From positions 1 through 24,672 of IMG/VR virus record IMGVR_UViG_3300034407_002452: a stretch of 24,672 bases of DNA. One strand, 5' to 3'. The notes under the pieces were generated by a model. That model saw only the letters and a program-made list of their open reading frames with translations, made no database searches and was not told the DNA's origin. Position numbers and translations under genes: made by a program. Of the stretch, positions 1 to 8,100 are shown one piece after another. The stretch comes from a virus. Within the stretch, counting starts at the first letter, position 1, and every line of letters begins with the position of its first letter.

Positions 1-2
1 AA

Positions 3-425
3 TCAGATGTAGAACAGAAAGCGTCTGGTGTAGAAGAACCAAACGAAACTAAGTTGCAACGTCATAAACGTATTCGTGAAGAAGCTACTAAACTGGTTCG
101 CTGTCGTATCACTAACATGAATCCTTCTAAGAAGAACATGCAAGGTGAAATCTTCTCGGTAGGTAACAAGGTTATTGGTACTCATAAGAAGTTTATCCCA
201 TATAACCCTTCAAGCCATGAAGATGGTTATCATATTCCAAATACTATTTACCAGACTCTTAAGACTCGTAAGTACCAGTTCTTCAAACCTGTTAAACACC
301 CTAACGGTGAAACTACTCAAGAATCTGTATTGGTTAATGAGTTTGCAATTGAGATTCTTCCACCTTTAACACAAGAAGAAATTAAAGAACTGTCTAAAGC
401 CCAAGCTGCTAAAGGCGGTCTGTAA
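3..425 (+). CDS. N4 gp55-like virion-associated protein, 3' part
   Basis: The reading frame is open to the left edge of the window, so the start lies outside; about 140 residues are visible. The visible N-terminal part is charged (many Lys, Arg, Glu). It is followed by a compact region (ITNMNPSKKNMQGEIFSVGN, then a hydrophilic stretch ending in NEFAIEILPPLTQEEIKEL) that resembles a small conserved protein encoded just after the major capsid gene in N4-like phages. No enzymatic motif is visible. It is followed 23 bases later by the next late gene, which has its own ribosome binding site (GAGGT), so the two are almost certainly co-transcribed. The gp55 assignment rests on position and remembered family likeness, not on a search. 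The alternative is the C-terminus of another head protein. Confidence 0.6.
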   Translation, partial: SDVEQKASGVEEPNETKLQRHKRIREEATKLVRCRITNMNPSKKNMQGEIFSVGNKVIGTHKKFIPYNPSSHEDGYHIPNTIYQTLKTRKYQFFKPVKHPNGETTQESVLVNEFAIEILPPLTQEEIKELSKAQAAKGGL

Positions 426-448
426 GACTAACACTGAGGTAGACAATA

Positions 449-1180
449 ATGATTGATGTAACAAGCCTAACAGATGGTTCAATTAACGGTGATGGTGTTT
501 TCGATAAGTTAATGACCTCAGTAACAGCCCATGTAGAACGTCAATATAGTAACTCCCGTATTACGGGTGCTGACTATGCTAATGTCTACCTTGGTTCTCT
601 TACTACTGTACTCAACCAATCGTCTTCATTCCTATTACAGTCTGAGCAGCTCAATAAGCAGCTTCTCTTACTTGATGAACAGATTGCTAACGTTCAAGCT
701 AACTCAGAGCTTGTAGCTGCACAGAAAGCCAAAATGGAAGCTGATACAGCTTTGTCCGTTAAACAGCTTGAAGTGTTACAGGCTCAGATTGAACAGAGTA
801 ATGCTAGTACCCAGTTGACTAACCAACAGAAGACGAATGCTGAAGCTCAGTATGACTTGATTCTGAAGCAACAAGACAAAGCAGATAAAGAAACTGCTTT
901 ACTAGAACAGAAACTTACTACTGAGATTGCACAAACAGTTGGTGATGAGACTACAGTTAAAGGTATCCTAGGCAAGCAGATGGAACTTATCCAAAAGCAA
1001 GCTGAAGGTTTCGACCGTAACTCTGAACAGAAACTTGTTAAGATGATGATTGATACTTGGACAGTGAGACAAAGTACTGATGGAGCTGATACACTTAACA
1101 ATGGTTTATCAGATGACCAAATCAACAATGTCCTCAACATAGCTAAAACAGGTATTGGTGCTCCCACCTATAACCCATAA
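449..1180 (+). CDS. N4 gp54-like virion protein, coiled coil
   Basis: The product has 243 residues, close to the size of N4 gp54 (about 30 kDa), and sits in the same place relative to the virion RNA polymerase. The N-terminal 60 residues contain the pattern ITGADYANVYLGSLTTVL, which recurs in virion proteins of short-tailed phages. From about residue 65 to 190 the sequence is rich in Gln, Glu, Lys, Ala and Leu with heptad-like spacing and no proline, so it is very probably a long coiled coil. The end is Pro-terminated (GAPTYNP). A GAGGT Shine-Dalgarno sequence lies about 8 bases before the ATG. A rho-independent terminator follows the gene, so this gene and those upstream are probably made at a higher level than the next gene. 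The structural role is inferred from context. Confidence 0.65.
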   Translation: MIDVTSLTDGSINGDGVFDKLMTSVTAHVERQYSNSRITGADYANVYLGSLTTVLNQSSSFLLQSEQLNKQLLLLDEQIANVQANSELVAAQKAKMEADTALSVKQLEVLQAQIEQSNASTQLTNQQKTNAEAQYDLILKQQDKADKETALLEQKLTTEIAQTVGDETTVKGILGKQMELIQKQAEGFDRNSEQKLVKMMIDTWTVRQSTDGADTLNNGLSDDQINNVLNIAKTGIGAPTYNP

Positions 1181-1204
1181 AGCATGTTTGATTAATTTAG
1201 GAGG

Positions 1205-1227
1205 AGGGAGCTTATGCTCCCTTTTTT
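1205..1227 (+). terminator. Intrinsic terminator between gp54-like and gp53-like genes
   Basis: A perfect 7-bp stem AGGGAGC / GCTCCCT with loop TTAT is followed by six T residues (1222-1227). It lies only three bases before the ATG of the next gene. Because the following genes belong to the same late set, it probably acts as a partial terminator that sets a lower transcript level downstream. It also lies between the only good Shine-Dalgarno sequence (AGGAGG, 1199-1204) and the ATG at 1231. Confidence 0.8.
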
Positions 1228-1230
1228 ATT

Positions 1231-3360
1231 ATGGGTCTATTTAGTAAAAAGAAAACATTCATAGAATCATCTTCCCAGCTACTGTTAGAGGAAACCCCTA
1301 ACCTCATCAAAGACAGTATCTTCACCTCTGTAATGAATAACACTAATATCCCTGAAGACCTTACAGCCAACTATCTAGGTAGTTTGTATGTCAAAGGTAG
1401 ACGTATGAGAAAGTATGCAGAGGATCATTACCCTTATGGTTTACCTGATGGAACACTTAACTACCCTACTGCCAGTAATAGGGCAGTTAAGGCTGTACTA
1501 GAAGCTGAGTTGGGTATTACTGTTTTGGTTACCAGTACTGTAATAGACCTTGCTTCGTCGTTACGTAACTCAACTGAGTTCTTGGTGAATACAAGGGAAT
1601 GGGATGAGTCAACCAATGAGGTAGCTAACCCACCGAGCAGTATAGGGGTAGGTAGAACAGTATTTTTAGATGATACTGAATTTATAAGTAATACCCAGAC
1701 AAAAATTACCTATGTTTACTATACGGATGTTGGTTGGCCGATACCTAGTGAGCAACCTGTATATGTAGATGAGGTAGTAACTCATGATGCTGTAGTACAA
1801 GAACATCTCTACTACTACGTTACTTATTATGAAACTATCTATAACGACGTAACAGAAGAGTATGAAATAACAGGCGACTTACTATTCTGGACATACGAAG
1901 CAGCTCTAGGTACATACCCTAGTTTGGATATTACTACAGGTACAGAACAGAACAGTCGTTATTACCCTATAGTACCTATCAGACGTAACAAAAACGATTT
2001 AACAGACCCTAGCTTACACGGTACTGAACTCTACAAAACGAGTAAGCGTATGCTTAAGATGTGGAATGTAGATATAGATGAGTTAGCAGAGGGGGTAAAT
2101 GCTTCACCTAATATTAATGATGTAGACCATGCTTATGTCATAACCGCTATAGATATAGCTGCTGATTCTCAATCAGTATACAGCTACTTGTATGAATATT
2201 TTATATACTTAAGTGATAGGTCTGACTACTTCAAAGGTGACTTTGATACTTGGTTATTAGAGGGTTTAGAAGAGAATGAAACCCCACCAGTAAATACTAT
2301 AACGGTATCAGATGCCGGATACAGAATGGACTTGTCTTACAACTATATAACAACAGAAATAAAATCAGGTTCAATAGGTGACGTAGGCTTATATGAAAGG
2401 GAAGTGATTGCTTCGAATAGAGCTAGTTCTGATTACTTTGACTATGAAACAAGTCAATTCATTATTCGTAAGCAGTTGACAACCAACTTTTATCAAGAGG
2501 TACTTGTTTATGGCTTATACCATATCAACTACGTTTACCCGAATGCTACAGTCGATACATCCCTTCAAGATGCGTTCAACTCCGAAGACGAGAAGAACAA
2601 CTTTCTTATTCCTCTTAATGTGGATGTTTCTGACAATGTTAGCAGGTACTACTCTAACGAGCTTGTGTATTACTCACTTCGTATTGTCTTTAACAGTAAG
2701 ATAACCAAGAAGTTAAAATGGTATGAAACAGGGTTCTTCCAAGTAGTTATCAAGATAGTAGCTGTAGTACTTACTGTCTACGGTTTGTACCAAGTAGGTG
2801 CTGCATTAGTTGCTGCTACAGCAGTAGGGGTAATAGCCGTAGCTCAGGTAATAATAACCGCTATATTAGTCAGTATCGCCGTAAACTATGTCTTAGATTT
2901 CTTGGTTAGTGTTATTGGTTTGGAAGGTGTTTTTGTAGTAATCCTTGCTGCGGTAGCTGCTGCGTATGGTGGGTACAACCCAAGTATAGGTAGTATTGGT
3001 TACTATGAACTACCTACTGCTATTGATTTTATGCAAGTAACTAACGTAGCTCTAAGTGAGTTCCAAACAGTTATTCAGGAATCCGTTCAGGATGTGATGG
3101 ATGAGATAGAGAACTTTGCTAACTATGCAGAAGATTTAATAGAGGATTTAGATGAAGAGTATGGGTTTGAAAACTTTGACTTGTATTCCCTAGATGTATT
3201 TCAATCTTCTATGACGGCTACTGAAACTCCTGAAGAATTTTTAACTAGAACCACATATAATGATAATGTAGGCGTACTAGCGTTAGAAACCCCATCTACA
3301 TTTGTAGATAGAATGCTTAAATTCGATATACCTTCTAACGACATTAACTTAGATATATAA
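1231..3360 (+). CDS. N4 gp53-like virion protein with hydrophobic segment
   Basis: The product has 709 residues; N4 gp53 is about 79 kDa and occupies the same position, so this is the probable counterpart. Residues 1-500 are polar and Tyr/Asp/Glu/Thr rich, suggesting a beta-rich virion protein. Residues about 503-580 are a long run of Val, Ala, Ile and Gly broken by few polar residues, ending in a Tyr-Gly-Gly turn (AAYGGYN). This looks like two or three membrane-capable helices or a buried hydrophobic core. An acidic helical stretch follows (about 620-660, many Glu/Asp). The hydrophobic part fits a protein that enters or crosses a membrane during DNA ejection, but this is inference. No ribosome binding site is directly next to the ATG; see the terminator entry. 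The next gene starts 9 bases after the stop. Confidence 0.65.
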   Translation: MGLFSKKKTFIESSSQLLLEETPNLIKDSIFTSVMNNTNIPEDLTANYLGSLYVKGRRMRKYAEDHYPYGLPDGTLNYPTASNRAVKAVLEAELGITVLVTSTVIDLASSLRNSTEFLVNTREWDESTNEVANPPSSIGVGRTVFLDDTEFISNTQTKITYVYYTDVGWPIPSEQPVYVDEVVTHDAVVQEHLYYYVTYYETIYNDVTEEYEITGDLLFWTYEAALGTYPSLDITTGTEQNSRYYPIVPIRRNKNDLTDPSLHGTELYKTSKRMLKMWNVDIDELAEGVNASPNINDVDHAYVITAIDIAADSQSVYSYLYEYFIYLSDRSDYFKGDFDTWLLEGLEENETPPVNTITVSDAGYRMDLSYNYITTEIKSGSIGDVGLYEREVIASNRASSDYFDYETSQFIIRKQLTTNFYQEVLVYGLYHINYVYPNATVDTSLQDAFNSEDEKNNFLIPLNVDVSDNVSRYYSNELVYYSLRIVFNSKITKKLKWYETGFFQVVIKIVAVVLTVYGLYQVGAALVAATAVGVIAVAQVIITAILVSIAVNYVLDFLVSVIGLEGVFVVILAAVAAAYGGYNPSIGSIGYYELPTAIDFMQVTNVALSEFQTVIQESVQDVMDEIENFANYAEDLIEDLDEEYGFENFDLYSLDVFQSSMTATETPEEFLTRTTYNDNVGVLALETPSTFVDRMLKFDIPSNDINLDI

Positions 3361-3369
3361 GAGGAACAC

Positions 3370-3807
3370 ATGGCATATTCAATTTGGGATACTAACAATC
3401 AATCCAACCAAGTAAATCCAATTACAGGTTTACCTATGGTTAATGAACAACTTACCTCTCAACCTAATATTTGGGGTGAATCAGGTAACCCTTTTGGTCA
3501 AGGAGATACCAATAACATTGCCGGTTTGTCCGGTACAGATTCTAATGCTATAGCTACTCTTGGAGGTAACGAAGGGAATAGTTTCTGGGGTAGTGCTGAT
3601 ACGTGGAATAATGTTAGCCAAGGTATAGGTGCTGTAGGTAGTTTGGCTAATACCTATTTAGGTTTCCAACAACTAGGTCAAGCAGAAGACCAACTAGCTT
3701 TTCAAAAAGAAGCCTTTTGGTCAAACTACAACCAACAGGTTGCAGACCGTGAAGAATCAGCAAGACGTAGAGCCATTGCATCAACAGGTGAAGACCCTAC
3801 AGCCTAA
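3370..3807 (+). CDS. N4 gp52-like virion protein
   Basis: The product has 145 residues (about 16 kDa), matching N4 gp52 in size and order. The first 75 residues are low in charge and rich in Asn, Gly, Ser, Gln and Pro, suggesting a flexible region. The second half (about 75-135) is a predicted helix: GIGAVGSLANTYLGFQQLGQ, then a Gln/Glu/Arg-rich amphipathic part with EESARRRA. This layout recurs in internal or ejected proteins of short-tailed phages. The ATG is preceded by GAGGA at a good distance. No known enzymatic motif is visible. The function as an internal virion component is inferred from neighbours. Confidence 0.6.
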   Translation: MAYSIWDTNNQSNQVNPITGLPMVNEQLTSQPNIWGESGNPFGQGDTNNIAGLSGTDSNAIATLGGNEGNSFWGSADTWNNVSQGIGAVGSLANTYLGFQQLGQAEDQLAFQKEAFWSNYNQQVADREESARRRAIASTGEDPTA

Positions 3808-3829
3808 TTGGTAGGTATCATTAATTAAT

Positions 3830-3851
3830 TAGCAGTTAACCTGCTAGGAGG
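3830..3851 (+). promoter_or_regulatory. Small hairpin abutting Shine-Dalgarno of TTG-started gene
   Basis: The inverted repeat TAGCAG - TTAAC - CTGCTA (3830-3846) shares its last base with the strong Shine-Dalgarno sequence AGGAGG (3846-3851), which lies 8 bases before the TTG start at 3860. There is no T run, so it is not a typical terminator. It may protect or tune the initiation site. The repeat is short and could be chance. Confidence 0.35.
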
Positions 3852-3859
3852 CTAATAAC

Positions 3860-5122
3860 TTGGCTATTACGTGGAAAAATATAAATGCCCCATCCTTTGG
3901 TGCAGCTAACCTACTCTCTCAATCAGCAGGTAATCGAATCTCTGAAGGTATTGAGGGATTACGTGACCTTGCACAAGGACAGGCTAACAACATCCGTACA
4001 GAAGAAGCAGAGCTTACTGAGAACAACACTCAGGATGTACTGAATCAAGTGTACGGGCTTCAATCAATGGAAGATTATAACTCCGCTGTAAGTGAAGGTA
4101 CGTTTGACCTAGAGGCTTTGGATAATACCTACGGCGGTAAGGTTGATGTAGGTCAGATTCGAAATGCTTTATTGGCTCAGGATAACACTATCCAAGACCA
4201 AGAGAACACACGTCTAACATATGAGAATAATGTTAGACAACGTAAAGACACACCCATAGCTAACCAGTTCACTCAGGACTTATATAATGCTAAGACATTA
4301 GGACAAGTAGATAGTCTTATTACTAACCTAGAGGATATTGGGTTATCTGAAGCCGGTCAGACTGCTGCAATTAAAACAGCCAATGATTACAAACAGTCAT
4401 TACTTGACCAAAGCTACCAAGCAACACAAAGACAACAAAACCAACTTCTCTTTGACCAGTCTCAGGATGATAGAACATATAACCTTGAGCAGCGTTTTAT
4501 TAAGGACTACAACCCTGAGAAGACTCGTACAGTTGTTGGTTTGGATGGTAAAGAACGAACTGAAACTTACTACCCTAAATTGGATACTCAGAATACAATT
4601 TCAAGTGCAACATCTAAGTTGGCTGAACTTCCTACTAAATATGCTATTCCTGATAACTTTGATGATGTTATCCAGAGTGGTACTGCTTCAGATGCAGTAA
4701 GTTCTTTTATTCAATCACAAGATAGAAATGATATTGCTGTACAAGATGTACATAACGATATTACTACAGCACTGAAAGAGAACACATTCACAGATAGCCA
4801 AGGGAAAGGTTATACCTACTCATCATTACCTAAGTGGGTAGTAGAGCAAGCATTGCAGGAAGTGACTCTTACAGACTCTGATTGGAAGTTCACTGACTGG
4901 GGTAAGGGTGATATTAGTGGTAGTCAAGTAGATAGTTTAGTAAAAAGTGTAAACAAGAACTTGGAACTCTATGGTACTCTGACTGAGAAGAAACAACTAA
5001 TGGATGCTGAAAAAGCTCTTTTAAGTGCTCAAATCAACGATGCACAGGTAAAACAGTTAAAACTCATCCAAGAGGCTAGAGAAGATTTCAGCAAATCTAC
5101 GTCTAAGAATAGGAATATGTAA
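3860..5122 (+). CDS. N4 gp51-position virion protein, TTG start
   Basis: The product has 420 residues and lies immediately before the virion RNA polymerase gene, the position of gp51 in N4, although it is longer than N4 gp51 (about 27 kDa). The start is TTG, chosen because a consensus AGGAGG lies 8 bases upstream and the protein then begins MAITWKNINAPSFG, a plausible virion-protein start. The sequence is rich in Gln, Asn, Asp and Thr with long helical stretches, for example residues about 185-205 and a C-terminal helix of about 365-415 (Lys/Ala/Gln rich). No catalytic motif is seen. Two bases separate its stop from the next ATG, so translation is probably coupled to the giant gene. The function is unknown; a companion packaged or ejected with the RNA polymerase is a reasonable guess. 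Confidence 0.6.
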   Translation: MAITWKNINAPSFGAANLLSQSAGNRISEGIEGLRDLAQGQANNIRTEEAELTENNTQDVLNQVYGLQSMEDYNSAVSEGTFDLEALDNTYGGKVDVGQIRNALLAQDNTIQDQENTRLTYENNVRQRKDTPIANQFTQDLYNAKTLGQVDSLITNLEDIGLSEAGQTAAIKTANDYKQSLLDQSYQATQRQQNQLLFDQSQDDRTYNLEQRFIKDYNPEKTRTVVGLDGKERTETYYPKLDTQNTISSATSKLAELPTKYAIPDNFDDVIQSGTASDAVSSFIQSQDRNDIAVQDVHNDITTALKENTFTDSQGKGYTYSSLPKWVVEQALQEVTLTDSDWKFTDWGKGDISGSQVDSLVKSVNKNLELYGTLTEKKQLMDAEKALLSAQINDAQVKQLKLIQEAREDFSKSTSKNRNM

Positions 5123-5124
5123 CC

Positions 5125-8100
5125 ATGGCATTAGACCCTAAATCATCTACCGCTATTGCATTAGAGCAAGCAACAGTAGATTTCAAAAATAACCTACTAA
5201 CCACCAGTCGTTCTCAAAAGGAACGACTTGATGCTATTAGCTCAATGGATAAAGACAGAAGTACTAGTCCTGATGCTGTGGTTAGTGATAGTGGGTTAGA
5301 GTCATTCACAGGAGCTTCTCAGAATATTGGCATCTCATTAGGTAGTAAAGCACTACAACAAGTAGGTAACATTCTAAGTACGTTACCTACAGCACTCAAT
5401 GAGTTTGATGTAAGTCGAGGTGACTTTACTGAATCTGATTTAGCTACCTATAAGAGTATCCAAGATAAACAGAAGCTTTCTGATACTCCTGAATACACAG
5501 CAGAGGAGGAAGCATTCCTACAGCCTTGGGTTAAAGAAGTAGAACCTAAAGGTACTCAAGGCTATGTTGAATATGCTGAATCTCTTCTAGAGTCAGCAGG
5601 TAGAGAACCTGTTAAACCTACATTGGATATGGAACCTAAGAAAGAACTCTTAGACCGATTCTTTACTAATAGTGAACGTCTTGATTCATTCAATGAAGTC
5701 TTTAGTACTGGTGAACAGTATGTGAATACGTCTAAGACTCAAGAAGCTTTTGATGAGGCTGCTGATGTATACAACAACAATGTAGGTACTATCAACCAAG
5801 GTATTGAGAAGTTACAAGCTGATGACATCTCTGGTGTATCTGATTTACTTGAAGGTGCTAAGGATTTCACTGCTGAAGGTTTGTATACATTATTTACTAA
5901 CCCTCAAGCGGTAACCCAAGTAACAGTAGAGTCTATCCCTGCTATGTTAACTGCTGCCCGTAGTATTGTGGTTGGTGCAGGTGCTTTGGGTAATCAGAAC
6001 TACCAAACAGCTTTGGATGCTTATGAGAAAGAATATGGGGATATCCCTGTAGGTGATGCACGTAAGACAGCCCAAGCATATTCAGCTTTGGCCGGTATTG
6101 TAGGTACTTACTCAGATAAGTTCTTGGCTACAGGTGCAAAACTCATCCCTGACCAAGTAGCTAGTATTGCTCCTAGAGCGGCAACTGGTGCAATCACAGA
6201 AGGTATTACTGAGTCTACTGAAGAAGCTCTTACAGCATATGCAGGTGTACAGGATTCAGACAAGATTGACGGTGGTGAAGTATTCACAGCAGGTCTATTC
6301 GGCTTTGGTTCAGGCGGTGCTTTAGCAGGTGGTGTCACAGCAGTAGAAAAGGTGAACAACCTTAAGAAAGGTATCGAAACCAAACAGAATGTAACTGACA
6401 CTATCAATACCGGTACTTCAGAAGTTGATATCGATAACTCAATCATCACTGATGAGACAGTTAAAGAGTCAGTCTCTAACGCTAAATATGATAAAGCATC
6501 TGACTTGGCTAAAGTTCTACGTAATGCTACTAACCTTCAAAAACAAGAGAACACACCAGAGACAGCTAAAGAAGATGCTGCACTCTTAGCTAAGAACACT
6601 CTTAATATTGTGAACTCTCGTATAGAGAATGCTGAAGTAGTATTGGCTGATTTGGACTCTATTGCACAAGATGAGAACACTTCCCCTGAAACATTGGAAG
6701 AAGTAAATAGAACCAAGAAAGAAACCACTACTGAACTTAACCGTCTAACTAAAGTAAAAGACAGTTACACACAATCAGTAGAAAACAGCTTCACTGCTTT
6801 AGCTACTAATCCTGAAAAGATTGAAGAAATTAAGTCTCGTATCCTTGATATTGAATCAGATACTAATCTTCTTGGTTCAGATACTGAAGCATTCAGTCAA
6901 GCCCGTATTGATAAAGATGCTGCTCTATTAAACGAAGCTGCTATCTCTACAGACGTAGTATCTAGTGAAGACTTGGTTAAAGCTTCTACTAACCCTAACG
7001 TAACTCCTCAACGTGCTAATCAACTGCGTCTTACTGCTGAGTTGAATGACTCTCTTAAGAGTGCTAATGAAGTACATAACGATATCGTTAATGGCGGTAA
7101 AGGTTTCATTGGCTTACGTCAGTATCAACAACGTATCAACACAATGTTGAATATGGGGAGTACTACTCAAGCACAACGTCAGTTAGGTTTACTAGGTAAC
7201 TTTGCTAATCACTTAAACACTAAAGCACAGGCTTACCAGACTGCTTATGAGCAAGCTCAGGCTAATCCTCAAGGCGGTAGAGTAGAAGTGGAAGGCTTTG
7301 TTACTCGTGATGGTTCTCCGGCTACTGTAGACGCTAATGCAGGTAAATTAGTAAGTGATATCACACTTGAAGCTAACCTAGCTGCTGAGACTCTTCAGAA
7401 CCTACACAACCAAGTAACAGGGTTTGTTAATCCTACTTCACTTGAGGTTGCCCCTACTCAAGAGACACCAGTAGAGTCAGCTCCTGTGGCTACAGAAGAA
7501 GAGGTACAGACTGAAACGACTGATACTACTTCTGTAGAAGAAACAGCTTCTGAGGCAACTACAGAGCCTGTTACAGAAGCACAAGTTGAAACCAATGAAG
7601 TTACTGAACCAACAGTTACTGAGTCTGCTTCAGATTCAGAGCTTCTGGCTGTCCATAACCTAGACACCGATTCACGTAAAGACATCTCAACACTAGATGC
7701 TAAAGATGAATTGGAATCCCGTGGTTACTCTTTTAATGAAGAGGGTACAGTAACAACTACTCCTGAATTAACTAATCCAGTTGAGTCTATTAATACTGGT
7801 GCAGAGCCGGTATCTAAAAATAAAACCTATGAAGGTGCTGATAAACAGTTCTTATCTACTAACCAAATCAATGAAGTATTTAAGAAGGTTAGACGTGGTC
7901 TTATCTCTAAAGTAGATATCACTAACAGTACTGAAGTAAGTACTGAATTGGGTCGTGAACTTAAACCATCAGAGTCTACTCTCTTAGGTGTACTAGGTAG
8001 TTTCTCCAAAGCCATATCACAAGGCATCAGTTCTAACCTTAAGACACCGGATGAAATACTTAAACGTCGTGGTTTCCAACAACGTTTTCCTTTTGACTAC

